Shown piece by piece: positions 1 to 13,176 of a stretch of 64,000 nt of DNA. The stretch is from Streptomyces sp. Root1304 (GTDB lineage Bacteria; Actinomycetota; Actinomycetes; Streptomycetales; Streptomycetaceae). Every line of letters begins with the position of its first letter. Position 1 is the first letter of the stretch. Under the pieces are notes generated by a model, which saw only the letters and a list, made by a program, of their open reading frames with translations, was not told where the DNA came from and searched no databases. A program made the translations under genes and the position numbers. The DNA lies in contig NZ_LMEP01000012.1 in the NCBI RefSeq assembly GCF_001426405.1, positions 820,707 through 884,706 of the forward strand, written 5' to 3'.

Positions 1-2
1 GC

Positions 3-1580
3 TTCGCCGACGGCAACGGTGACGGCATGGGCGACCTGGAGGGCATCCGCAGCCGGCTGCCGTACCTCAAGGACCTGGGCGTCGACGCCGTCTGGCTCTC
101 CCCGTTCTACGCCTCGCCGCAGGCCGACGCCGGATACGACGTCGCCGACTACCGGGCCATCGACCCCATGTTCGGCTCGCTCCTCGACGCCGACGCGGTG
201 ATCCGCGAGGCCCACGACCTGGGCCTGCGCATCATCGTCGACCTGGTCCCCAACCACTCCTCCGACCAGCACGAGTGGTTCCAGCGCGCCCTGCGCGAGG
301 GCCCCGGGTCGCCGCTCCGCGAGCGCTACCACTTCCGCCCCGGCCAGGGCGAGGACGGCGAACTGCCCCCCAACGACTGGGAGTCCATCTTCGGCGGCCC
401 CGCCTGGACCCGTACGGAGAACCCGGACGGCACCCCCGGCGAGTGGTACCTCCACCTCTTCGCCCCGGAGCAGCCCGACTTCAACTGGGAACACCCCGCC
501 GTCCGCGACGAGTTCCGCTCCATCCTGCGCTTCTGGCTCGACATGGGCGTCGACGGCTTCCGCGTCGACGTCGCCCACGGCCTCGTCAAGGCCGAGGGCC
601 TGCCCGACCTCGGCGCCCACGACCAGCTGAAGCTGCTCGGCAACGACGTCATGCCCTTCTTCGACCAGGACGGCGTCCACGAGATCTACCGCACCTGGCG
701 CAAGGTCCTCGCCGAGTACGACGGCGAGCGCATCCTCGTCGCCGAGGCCTGGACCCCGACCGTCGAGCGCACCGCGCACTACGTCCGCGCCGACGAGATG
801 CACCAGGCCTTCAACTTCCAGTACCTGGGCACCCACTGGGACGCCGCCGAGCTGCGCCGTGTCATCGACGACTCGCTCGACGCGATGCGCCCGGTCGGCG
901 CCCCCGCCACCTGGGTCCTCTCCAACCACGACGTCACCCGGCACGCCACCCGCTTCGCCAACCCGGCGGGCCTCGGCACCCAGCTCCGCGAGGCCGGCGA
1001 CCGCGCACTCGGCCTGCGCCGGGCCCGCGCCGCGACCCTGCTGATGCTGGCGCTGCCCGGCTCCGCGTACGTCTACCAGGGCGAGGAGCTCGGCCTGCCG
1101 GACGTCACCGACCTGCCCGACGAGGTCCGCCAGGACCCGTCGTTCTGGCGGGCCAGCGGCCAGGACGGCTTCCGCGACGGCTGCCGGGTCCCGATCCCGT
1201 GGACCGTCGAGGGCTCCTCGTACGGCTTCGGCGACGGCGGCTCCTGGCTGCCGCAGCCCACCACCTGGGGCGCCCTCAGCGTCGAGGCGCAGACCGGCGA
1301 CCCCGGCTCCACCCTGGAGCTGTACCGCAGCGCGCTCGCCGTGCGCCGCGAGCGCCCCGAACTCGGTGCGGGCGAGGCCGTCGAGTGGCTGGAGGCACCC
1401 GAGGGTGTGCTCTCCTTCCGCCGCGACGGCTTCGTCTGCACCGCCAACACCACCGGCCGGGCCATCTCCGTCCCGCTGCCCGGCCGGTACCTCCTCTCCA
1501 ACGAGGACGTCAGGATCGCCGCCGACGGCGAAGGCACGGTCGAGGTGCCCGCGGACACCACCGTCTGGTGGGCGGTGTGA
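3..1580 (+). CDS. aglA: Alpha-glucosidase, GH13 family (5' end outside window)
   Basis: Intracellular-type GH13 enzyme expected to release glucose from maltose and maltodextrins taken up by the cell. The frame is open from the first bases, so the N terminus lies upstream; about 525 residues are visible. Seen directly are the (beta/alpha)8 barrel signatures: VDLVPNHSSDQHEWF (region I), GFRVDVAHG with the nucleophile Asp (region II), ILVAEAWT with the acid/base Glu (region III) and SNHDVTRH with the third carboxylate (region IV). There is no CBM. The stop codon overlaps the GTG start of the LacI gene, so the two are translationally coupled. In Streptomyces aglA usually sits next to malEFG; those genes would lie left of the window. 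The gene symbol rests on family and context; trehalose synthase or oligo-1,6-glucosidase activity is a less likely alternative. Confidence 0.9.
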   Translation, partial: FADGNGDGMGDLEGIRSRLPYLKDLGVDAVWLSPFYASPQADAGYDVADYRAIDPMFGSLLDADAVIREAHDLGLRIIVDLVPNHSSDQHEWFQRALREGPGSPLRERYHFRPGQGEDGELPPNDWESIFGGPAWTRTENPDGTPGEWYLHLFAPEQPDFNWEHPAVRDEFRSILRFWLDMGVDGFRVDVAHGLVKAEGLPDLGAHDQLKLLGNDVMPFFDQDGVHEIYRTWRKVLAEYDGERILVAEAWTPTVERTAHYVRADEMHQAFNFQYLGTHWDAAELRRVIDDSLDAMRPVGAPATWVLSNHDVTRHATRFANPAGLGTQLREAGDRALGLRRARAATLLMLALPGSAYVYQGEELGLPDVTDLPDEVRQDPSFWRASGQDGFRDGCRVPIPWTVEGSSYGFGDGGSWLPQPTTWGALSVEAQTGDPGSTLELYRSALAVRRERPELGAGEAVEWLEAPEGVLSFRRDGFVCTANTTGRAISVPLPGRYLLSNEDVRIAADGEGTVEVPADTTVWWAV

Positions 1581-2659
1581 CGATCCCCCTGCCGCGGGGC
1601 GCCGGGAACGGCGCCCCGCGGCTCGCGGACATCGCGGCCCAGTCCGGCGTCAGCGAGGCCACCGTCAGCCGGGTGCTCAACGGCAAGGCGGGGGTGGCCG
1701 GCGCGACCCGGCACAAGGTGCTCGCCGCGCTGGACGTGCTGGGCTACGAGCGTCCCGTACGCCTGAAACGGCGCAGCGCGGGCCTCGTCGGACTCGTGGT
1801 GCCCGAGCTGACCAACCCGATCTTCCCGGCCTTCGCACAGGTCGTCGAACAGGTCCTCGCCGGGCACGGCTACACCCCGGTGCTCTGCACCCAGATGCCC
1901 GGCGGCGCCACCGAGGACGAGCTCGTCGAGCAGCTCGTGGAGCGCGGGGTGGCCGGCATCGTCTTCCTCTCCGGGCTGCACGCGGACGCCACCGCCGACC
2001 CGGCGCGCTACGCCCGGCTGGCCGCCAGGGGAGTGCCGTACGTCCTCATCAACGGCTACAACGAGCACATCGACGCCAACTTCGTCTCCCCGGACGACCG
2101 GGCGGCGGCCAGGATGGCCGTACGGCACCTGGTCGAGCTGGGCCACGAGCGCATCGGGCTCGCCATCGGCCCCACCCGGTACGTGCCCTCGCGCCGCAAG
2201 GCGGAGGGCTTCACCGCCGAGCTGTACGAGCTGCTCGGCGTCGAGCGCGCGGACGCCGAGCGGTTCATCAGACCCACGCTCTTCGGCGTCGAGGGCGGCC
2301 ACGCGGCCGCCGAGATCCTGCTCCGCGAAGGCTGTACGGGCATCGTCTGCGGCTCCGACCTGATGGCGCTCGGGGTGGTCAGGGCGGTCCGTGCCCGCGG
2401 CCTCGACGTGCCCGGGGACGTCTCCGTCGTCGGCTTCGACGACTCGCCGCTGATCGCCTTCACCAGCCCGCCGCTGTCCACCGTGCGCCAGCCCGTGCAG
2501 GCCATGGCGACGGCGGCCGTCGGCGCGCTCCTGGAGGAGATCGAGGGGAACCCCGTGCAGCGCACGGAGTTCGTCTTCCAGCCGGAGCTGGTGGTCCGCG
2601 GTTCCACGGCTCAGCCGCCCGCGCGTTCCGCCGCCGGGGCTCCGCAAGTCCTTTCGTAA
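1577..2659 (+). CDS. LacI-family transcriptional regulator (maltose/starch regulator)
   Basis: A 360-residue LacI/GalR repressor. The N-terminal helix-turn-helix reads LADIAAQSGVSEATVSRVLNG (about residues 15-35), followed by the hinge and a periplasmic-binding-protein-like sugar domain with typical GLVVPELTNPIFPAF and VVGFDDSPL motifs. The start is GTG at 1577, whose last bases form the stop of the preceding alpha-glucosidase gene; no other start places the helix-turn-helix at the usual distance from the N terminus. Wedged between alpha-glucosidase and alpha-amylase, it is the obvious candidate to bind the operator upstream of the amylase gene (2728-2750). In S. coelicolor and S. lividans the related MalR/Reg1 repressor is released by maltose or maltopentaose. 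Assignment as the MalR ortholog is inference, because malR normally lies divergent from malE and a second LacI protein may exist there. Confidence 0.9.
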   Translation: MTIPLPRGAGNGAPRLADIAAQSGVSEATVSRVLNGKAGVAGATRHKVLAALDVLGYERPVRLKRRSAGLVGLVVPELTNPIFPAFAQVVEQVLAGHGYTPVLCTQMPGGATEDELVEQLVERGVAGIVFLSGLHADATADPARYARLAARGVPYVLINGYNEHIDANFVSPDDRAAARMAVRHLVELGHERIGLAIGPTRYVPSRRKAEGFTAELYELLGVERADAERFIRPTLFGVEGGHAAAEILLREGCTGIVCGSDLMALGVVRAVRARGLDVPGDVSVVGFDDSPLIAFTSPPLSTVRQPVQAMATAAVGALLEEIEGNPVQRTEFVFQPELVVRGSTAQPPARSAAGAPQVLS

Positions 2660-2685
2660 CAACTTGCGTTGAGGTGTCCGGAGGG

Positions 2686-2714
2686 TTGACCGGGCACCGG
2701 GGCACTCGTACGGT
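2686..2714 (+). promoter_or_regulatory. Promoter of the alpha-amylase gene
   Basis: TTGACC (2686-2691) and TACGGT (2709-2714) are separated by 17 bases, a good match to a vegetative HrdB-type Streptomyces promoter. Transcription should start near 2720, about 60 bases before the amylase ATG. Confidence 0.75.
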
Positions 2715-2727
2715 CACGGCTGAAAAC

Positions 2728-2750
2728 AGTTGCTGACATTTTCGGCAACT
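2728..2750. promoter_or_regulatory. Probable LacI/MalR-type operator downstream of the amylase promoter
   Basis: A perfect inverted repeat AGTTGC-N11-GCAACT begins just after the predicted transcription start. A CTTGCG element follows at 2752-2757, and another copy occurs upstream at 2663-2668. CTTGC/TTGCA-rich repeats are characteristic of Streptomyces amylase and malE operators. The position suggests a roadblock or start-site repression mechanism. Binding by the adjacent LacI protein is inferred. Confidence 0.6.
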
Positions 2751-2782
2751 TCTTGCGACAGGGACGTCGTACAGGAGGAAGC

Positions 2783-4513
2783 ATGGCCAGAAAGACCGTG
2801 GCCGCCGCACTCGCCCTCGTGGCGGGAGCCGCCGCCGTGGCCGTCACGGGGAACGTGCCGGCGCAGGCCGCCCCGCCCGGCGAGAAGGACGTCACCGCGG
2901 TGATGTTCGAATGGAACTTCGCCTCGGTGGCCCGAGAGTGCACCGACCGCCTCGGCCCCGCCGGATACGGGTACGTCCAGGTCTCCCCGCCCCAGGAACA
3001 CCTCCAGGGCGGCCAGTGGTGGACCTCCTACCAGCCGGTCAGCTACAAGATCGCCGGACGCCTCGGTGACCGCACCGCCTTCAGGAACATGATCCAGACC
3101 TGCCACGCGGCGGGCGTCAAGGTCGTCGCCGACTCCGTCATCAACCACATGGCGAACGGCTCCGGCACGGGAACGGGCGGGACCCCGTTCTCCAAGTACG
3201 ACTATCCGGGCCTCTACTCCGGCTCCGACATGGACGACTGCCGGTCCTCGATCTCCAACTACGGGGACCGCGCCAACGTCCAGAACTGCGAGCTCGTCCA
3301 GCTCCCCGACCTCGACACCGGCGAGGAGTACGTCCGGGCGAAGATCGCCGGATACCTCAACGACCTCCTCTCCCTCGGTGTCGACGGCCTCCGCATCGAC
3401 GCCGCCAAGCACATGCCGGCCGCCGACCTCGCCAACATCAAGTCCCGGCTGACGAACCCGAACGTCTACTGGAAGCAGGAGGCCATCTACGGCGCCGGCG
3501 AGGCCGTCTCCCCGAGCGAGTACCTCGGCACCGGCGACGTCCAGGAGTTCCGCTACGCCCGCGACCTCAAGCGGATCGTCCAGAACGAGAAGCTCGCCTA
3601 CCTGAAGAACTTCGGCGAGTCCTGGGGCTACATGCCCTCCGGGCAGTCCGCCGTCTTCGTCGACAACCACGACACCGAGCGCGGCGGCGACACCCTCAAC
3701 TACAAGGACGGCGCGAACTACACCCTCGCCTCCGTCTTCATGCTCGCCTGGCCCTACGGCTCCCCGGACGTCCACTCCGGCTACGAGTGGACCGACAAGG
3801 ACGCCGGACCGCCGGGCGGCGGCCAGGTGAACGCCTGTTACACCGACGGCTGGAAGTGCCAGCACGCCTGGCGCGAGATCTCCTCCATGGTGGCCCTCCG
3901 CAACACCGCCCGCGGACAGGCCGTCACGAACTGGTGGGACAACGGCGCCAACGCCATCGCGTTCGGCCGCGGCTCCAAGGCGTACGTGGCGATCAACCAC
4001 GAGTCCTCGGCGCTCACCCGCACCTTCCAGACCGCCCTGCCCGGCGGCACCTACTGCGACGTGCAGAGCGACACCACCGTCACGGTGAACTCCTCGGGCC
4101 AGTTCACGGCCACCCTCGCCGCGAACACGGCCCTCGCCCTGCACACCGGGGCCACGAACTGCGGGGGCACCACCCCCACCACACCGCCCACGACACCGCC
4201 CACGACGAACCCGCCGGCCACCGCCGGGGCCGCGTTCAACGTCAACGCCACCACCGTCGTCGGCCAGAACATCTACGTCACCGGCAACCGCCCCGAGCTC
4301 GGTAACTGGGCCCCGGCCGCCGCCCTCAAGCTCGACCCGGCCGCGTACCCCGTCTGGAAGCTGACGGTGTCCCTGCCCGCCGGAACGGCCTTCGAGTACA
4401 AGTACGTCCGCAAGGACGCGGCCGGAAACGTGACCTGGGAGTCCGGCGCCAACCGCACCGCGACCGTCCCCGCCTCGGGCCAGATCGTCCTGAACGACAC
4501 CTTCCGCAGCTGA
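2783..4513 (+). CDS. Secreted alpha-amylase, GH13 with C-terminal CBM20 starch-binding domain
   Basis: A 576-residue extracellular endo-amylase that hydrolyses alpha-1,4 bonds of starch. It begins with a Sec signal peptide (MARKTVAAALALVAGAAAVA, cleavage expected after AQA near residue 29). The GH13 barrel follows, with VVADSVINHM, GLRIDAAKHM (nucleophile Asp), KQEAIY (acid/base Glu) and FVDNHDTERG. A Thr/Pro linker (TTPTTPPTTPPTTNPP) leads to a CBM20 module of about 95 residues (VTGNRPELGNW). The ATG at 2783 is preceded by AGGAGGAAGC, an ideal ribosome binding site; the upstream ATG at 2753 would place residues ahead of the signal peptide and is rejected. It is transcribed from the promoter at 2686-2714 and ends at a hairpin at 4531-4553. 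Length and domain order match classical Streptomyces Aml enzymes. Confidence 0.96.
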   Translation: MARKTVAAALALVAGAAAVAVTGNVPAQAAPPGEKDVTAVMFEWNFASVARECTDRLGPAGYGYVQVSPPQEHLQGGQWWTSYQPVSYKIAGRLGDRTAFRNMIQTCHAAGVKVVADSVINHMANGSGTGTGGTPFSKYDYPGLYSGSDMDDCRSSISNYGDRANVQNCELVQLPDLDTGEEYVRAKIAGYLNDLLSLGVDGLRIDAAKHMPAADLANIKSRLTNPNVYWKQEAIYGAGEAVSPSEYLGTGDVQEFRYARDLKRIVQNEKLAYLKNFGESWGYMPSGQSAVFVDNHDTERGGDTLNYKDGANYTLASVFMLAWPYGSPDVHSGYEWTDKDAGPPGGGQVNACYTDGWKCQHAWREISSMVALRNTARGQAVTNWWDNGANAIAFGRGSKAYVAINHESSALTRTFQTALPGGTYCDVQSDTTVTVNSSGQFTATLAANTALALHTGATNCGGTTPTTPPTTPPTTNPPATAGAAFNVNATTVVGQNIYVTGNRPELGNWAPAAALKLDPAAYPVWKLTVSLPAGTAFEYKYVRKDAAGNVTWESGANRTATVPASGQIVLNDTFRS

Positions 4514-4530
4514 CGCCCTCCCCTCCCGAA

Positions 4531-4553
4531 GGGCCGCCCCGCCGGGGCGGCCC
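4531..4553 (+). terminator. Rho-independent-type terminator after alpha-amylase
   Basis: A 10-bp perfect stem, GGGCCGCCCC with GGGGCGGCCC, and a 3-base loop, followed by TCTCTTC. It lies between the amylase stop and the next gene. Confidence 0.75.
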
Positions 4554-4584
4554 TCTCTTCCCGTACCTCCAGGGAGCAACCCCC

Positions 4585-9873
<5,289 letters not shown>

Positions 9874-9878
9874 CGGCC

Positions 9879-9899
9879 GTCCCCGGGAGATCCGGGGAC
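9879..9899 (+). terminator. Hairpin after the amylase/pullulanase gene
   Basis: An 8-bp stem GTCCCCGG/CCGGGGAC with a 5-base loop, in the 33-base gap between two converging genes. There is no U-tract, as is common in Streptomyces. Confidence 0.55.
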
Positions 9900-9906
9900 A
9901 TGACCC

Positions 9907-10425
9907 TCACGACCCGGTGAGCGACCGCTCCATCAGGGTCACCCCGTAACGCGTGCCGTCGGCGGCGAGCTTTCCCGGCTCCTCGCCGACGGCACGGTAC
10001 CCCGCGGCCTCGTAGTACGTACGGAGCCGCGGGTTGTCCGACAGACAGTCCAGCCGGGCCACCGTCCGCCCGCCGGCCGCGATCCGCCCCTCCGCGTGCG
10101 CGAGCAGCGCCCGCCCGGTGCCGGCCGGCGCCGACGCCCGCTCCGTCATCAGCCGGTGGACGTATCCGGCGACCGGCGGCTGGGGGCCCCAGGCCCCCTC
10201 GTCCTCCCACCACAGCTCGTACGCGCCGACCGCCCGGCCGCCGCGGGACGCCAGCCACACCTCACCGGCGGCGAGGCGCTCCCCGAAGTGCGCGGCGCTC
10301 TTCCCTCCGGGCTTCCACTGGTCGATGCCGTGGCGCAGCATCCAGCGGGCGGCCTCGTCGTACATTCCCGCCAGAAGGTCGAGATCGTCCTCGCAGGCCT
10401 GCCGGAAGGTCACTTGTGTCGTCAT
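9907..10425 (-). CDS. GNAT-family N-acetyltransferase
   Basis: A 172-residue protein beginning MTTQVTFRQACEDDLDLL. It has the GNAT fold: beta1-alpha1 near the N terminus, a substrate region with WKPGGKSAAHFGERL, and motif A reduced to ASAPAGTGRALLAHAE (an R/Q-x-x-G-x-G/A variant for acetyl-CoA), then NPRLRTYYEAAGYRAVGEE (motif B). The ATG at 10425 is chosen because it begins the conserved fold; upstream codons in the same frame overlap the divergent tautomerase gene. It diverges from the isomerase gene with only 66 bases between starts. The substrate cannot be inferred. Confidence 0.85.
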   Translation of the reverse strand: MTTQVTFRQACEDDLDLLAGMYDEAARWMLRHGIDQWKPGGKSAAHFGERLAAGEVWLASRGGRAVGAYELWWEDEGAWGPQPPVAGYVHRLMTERASAPAGTGRALLAHAEGRIAAGGRTVARLDCLSDNPRLRTYYEAAGYRAVGEEPGKLAADGTRYGVTLMERSLTGS

Positions 10426-10491
10426 GGCGATCACCGTAAGGGTGTGCCCGGACAACCGACAGCCGTACCCCTCTGGCCGGGAGTGACCCTC

Positions 10492-10824
10492 ATGCCGCAG
10501 ATCACCGTCGACTACTCCGCACCCCTCGACCGGCGCGGCTTCGCCCTCGCCCTGCACCCGCTGCTGGTCGAATCGGTCGGCACGACCCTCGACGCCTGCA
10601 AGACCCGCTTCCGCGAGGTCGAGGAGACCGTCGTCGGCGACGGCGGCACCGACGACGCCCTCGTGCACGTCGAGATCGCCCTGCTGTACGGCCGCACGGA
10701 CGACGCCAAGGCACGGCTCTCGAAGGCCGTCCTGAACCTGCTGCCGCGCCACCTCGAGACCACGGACGGCGTCCATCTCTCCGTGGAGATCCGCGACCTC
10801 GAATCGTCCTACCGCAAGCGCTGA
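10492..10824 (+). CDS. 5-carboxymethyl-2-hydroxymuconate isomerase-like tautomerase
   Basis: A 110-residue protein of the CHMI branch of the tautomerase/MIF superfamily, in which the N-terminal proline exposed after Met removal is the catalytic base. The ATG at 10492 gives MPQITVDYS, so the required Pro falls at position 2; the in-frame GTG at 10483 would bury it and is rejected. GGGAG lies 8 bases upstream. The known enzyme acts in homoprotocatechuate degradation, but no other gene of that pathway is nearby, so a stand-alone tautomerase is equally possible. Its 3' end overlaps the convergent TetR gene by 16 bases. Confidence 0.85.
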   Translation: MPQITVDYSAPLDRRGFALALHPLLVESVGTTLDACKTRFREVEETVVGDGGTDDALVHVEIALLYGRTDDAKARLSKAVLNLLPRHLETTDGVHLSVEIRDLESSYRKR

Positions 10825-11543
10825 TCGGGCACGGCGGGCGCCGCCGCCCCGGACGGGGGAACCAGCGCGACGAGCCGGCCCACCAGCTCCCCGAAGGGGC
10901 CGTCGGCCGGTTCGTCCGCGAGGAGACCCACCAGGATCTCCGCCATCTCCGCGTCGTACGCGGCACTCACCGCCGCCAGCGCCGCGAAGTCGTGCACGAG
11001 CTGCAACTCCAGCTCCGCGCGCGGGACCCGGCGCCCGTCCAGCCAGATCAGCGCCGTCGACTCGGCGAGCGACACCCAGGAGCGGACGACCAACTCCAGC
11101 CGTGCGGACGGCTTCTCGACCCCGAGGTGGGCGAGGATCTGGACGTACGCGGCCTGCCGCACCTCGTCGATCATCGCGTTCGTCGTGGACGAACCCACCG
11201 CGGGCCCGCCGCGCATCAGCGCCGCGAACCCCGGGCCGTGCTCGTCCACGAAGTCGAAGAACCGGCCCATCACCCGCAGCAGCCGCGCCCCGAGCGGCCC
11301 CTGCGGCGGCTCCACGAACCGGGCGGCCAGCTCGTCGGCGGCCCGCCGCAGCGCTGCCTCGTACAGGCTCTGCTTGCCGGGGAAGTAGTGGTAGACCAGC
11401 GGCCGCGAGATGCCCGCGGCGGCGGCGATCTCGTCGATGGAGACCTCGTCGGGAGAGCGGTGGCTGAAGAGTTCGAGGGCCACCCCGATCAGCTGCTGCT
11501 TGCGCTCCTCGACGCCCATCCTGCGGCGTACCCCGGTCGTCAT
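10809..11543 (-). CDS. TetR/AcrR-family transcriptional regulator
   Basis: A 244-residue protein. The N-terminal helix-turn-helix reads VSIDEIAAAAGISRPLVYHYFPGKQSLYEA (about residues 33-62), typical of TetR. The C-terminal helical ligand domain is long. It starts at ATG 11543, 37 bases from the divergent start of the acidic membrane protein gene, so it may control that gene or itself. The tail overlaps the convergent tautomerase gene. No ligand can be inferred. Confidence 0.9.
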   Translation of the reverse strand: MTTGVRRRMGVEERKQQLIGVALELFSHRSPDEVSIDEIAAAAGISRPLVYHYFPGKQSLYEAALRRAADELAARFVEPPQGPLGARLLRVMGRFFDFVDEHGPGFAALMRGGPAVGSSTTNAMIDEVRQAAYVQILAHLGVEKPSARLELVVRSWVSLAESTALIWLDGRRVPRAELELQLVHDFAALAAVSAAYDAEMAEILVGLLADEPADGPFGELVGRLVALVPPSGAAAPAVPDQRLR

Positions 11544-11580
11544 ACGAACAGCCTAACGGGGTCGGTTACTCTCCTGCTCC

Positions 11581-12072
11581 ATGAGCGCTTCCGACCAGGA
11601 CACCCAGGCAGCCGAGTCCCCGGAGGCCCCCGAGGCCGAGGAGACCCGCGGGCGGACCCCCGAGGACGGCCCCGAAGGGACCCCGAAGCCGGAGAAGGCC
11701 GCCGTGGGGGCGGCGGAGACGGACGAGGGGGACGAAGGGGACGAGCGCCCGGACAGCGCGGACGAGAGCGACAGCGACGAGACCGACGAAGAGGCCGAGG
11801 AGACGGCCCGCACCGGCGGGCTCACCCCGAAGCAGGCGCGCCGCCTCCGCGTGACCGCCGCCTCCGTGCTCCTCGTGGCGCTGGCCGTGGTCCTCGTGGT
11901 CCGCCTCGCCAGCCGGACGTCCGTGCTCGTCGTCGGCGTGTACGGCCTCGCCATGATCCTCTGCGGGATCGTGATCGAGCTGTCCCGCAACGGCCGTACG
12001 CGGCTGGGCACCTGGCTCCTGGTGGGCGGCCTCCTCGCCGCGCTGGCCCTCGACTGGCTGGTGCTGCCGTAG
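11581..12072 (+). CDS. Small membrane protein with acidic N-terminal region
   Basis: A 163-residue protein of unknown function. Residues 1-78 are highly acidic, disordered and repetitive (DSADESDSDETDEEAEE); the C-terminal half holds three hydrophobic helices (about 83-104, 108-130 and 138-160). The layout suggests a cytoplasmic acidic tail and a three-pass membrane anchor. It is divergent from the TetR gene at 37 bases. No known family was recognised. Confidence 0.75.
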   Translation: MSASDQDTQAAESPEAPEAEETRGRTPEDGPEGTPKPEKAAVGAAETDEGDEGDERPDSADESDSDETDEEAEETARTGGLTPKQARRLRVTAASVLLVALAVVLVVRLASRTSVLVVGVYGLAMILCGIVIELSRNGRTRLGTWLLVGGLLAALALDWLVLP

Positions 12073-12123
12073 GGCGCGTCCGGGGCCCGGAACGGGGCCG
12101 CGCCCCGGCCCGGGGCCCGGGTC

Positions 12124-13176
12124 TCACAGATCCAGGACGAGCCGTTTCCCCGTGCAGCGCGAGACGCAGATCAGCATCGAGTCGGCGCGCTCGGCGTCCG
12201 TCAGGAGTTCGTCCCGGTGGTCGATCTCCCCTTCCAGGACCCGCTGTTGGCAGGTTCCGCAGAAGCCCTGCCGACAGGAGTACATGAGGCCCGGGACCTC
12301 CTCGCGGACCGCCGCGAGGACCGACTGGTCGGCCGCGACCTTCACCGTGCGTCCGGAGCGGCGCAGTTCGACCTCGAAGGCCGTCCCGCCGGTCGGCGCC
12401 GCCGCCGAGAAGCGCTCCAGGCGCGGCGCCCGGCCCTCCGGCAGCGCCGCCGTCACCGCGTCCATGAGGCCGTCGGGGCCGCAGCAGTAGACCTGCGCCG
12501 AGGCGGGCACGTCGGCGAGGAAGCCCAGGTCGGGGCGGCCCGACTCGTCCTCGGCGACGACGGTCGCCCGGTCGCCGCCGAGCCGCTCGATCTCGGCCAG
12601 GTACGGCATGGTGGCGCGGCCGCGCCCGCAGTACACGAGCCGCCAGTCCGCGCCGGCGGCCTCGGCGGCGCGGAGCATCGGGAGGACCGGGGTGATGCCG
12701 ATGCCGCCGGCGACGAAGACGTACGCGGGGGCGTCGGCGAGCGGGAAGCGGTTCCGGGGGCCCCGGATCTCGATCTCCACGCCCTCGTGGAGCTGTTCGT
12801 GGACCTCGCGGGAGCCGCCCCTGCTGTCCTCGACGAGCCGGGTGGCCACGGTGTACGCGCCCGCTTCGGCGGGGTCGCCGCAGAGCGAGTACTGCCGGAC
12901 GAGCCCGGAGGGCAGTACCAGGTCGATGTGGGCGCCGGGCTGCCAGGCGGGCAACGCGCGCCCCTCCAGGCGCAGTTCGACGACCCCTTCGGCGGGTTCG
13001 GTGCGCCGGGCGACACGGACCCTGCGGGGGACGGTGCGGCCCCGGCCGTAGCCGGACACGGGTTCGTCGAGGGCGGGCATCGGCCACAGGGGCGCCGTGG
13101 ACATCCGGCTGCGGACCGCGCGGCGGACGAGCAGCGCGGCTCCGGCGACGAGGGCGACGGTGGTGAACCGGGGCAT
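12124..13176 (-). CDS. Ferredoxin reductase-type electron transfer protein (FAD/NAD + plant-type 2Fe-2S)
   Basis: A 350-residue flavo-iron-sulfur protein: an FAD-binding barrel (RQYSLCGDP, the R-x-Y-S motif), an NAD-binding domain (VAGGIGITPVLPML, VYCCGPDGLM) and a C-terminal plant-type 2Fe-2S domain with CX4CX2C plus a distal Cys (residues 301, 306, 309, 337). This is the phthalate dioxygenase reductase/VanB type of arrangement. The N terminus has one hydrophobic segment (TTVALVAGAALLV). Its ATG overlaps the stop of the upstream di-iron-like gene (TGATG), so the pair is translationally coupled and probably forms an oxygenase-reductase system. Confidence 0.93.
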   Translation of the reverse strand: MPRFTTVALVAGAALLVRRAVRSRMSTAPLWPMPALDEPVSGYGRGRTVPRRVRVARRTEPAEGVVELRLEGRALPAWQPGAHIDLVLPSGLVRQYSLCGDPAEAGAYTVATRLVEDSRGGSREVHEQLHEGVEIEIRGPRNRFPLADAPAYVFVAGGIGITPVLPMLRAAEAAGADWRLVYCGRGRATMPYLAEIERLGGDRATVVAEDESGRPDLGFLADVPASAQVYCCGPDGLMDAVTAALPEGRAPRLERFSAAAPTGGTAFEVELRRSGRTVKVAADQSVLAAVREEVPGLMYSCRQGFCGTCQQRVLEGEIDHRDELLTDAERADSMLICVSRCTGKRLVLDL

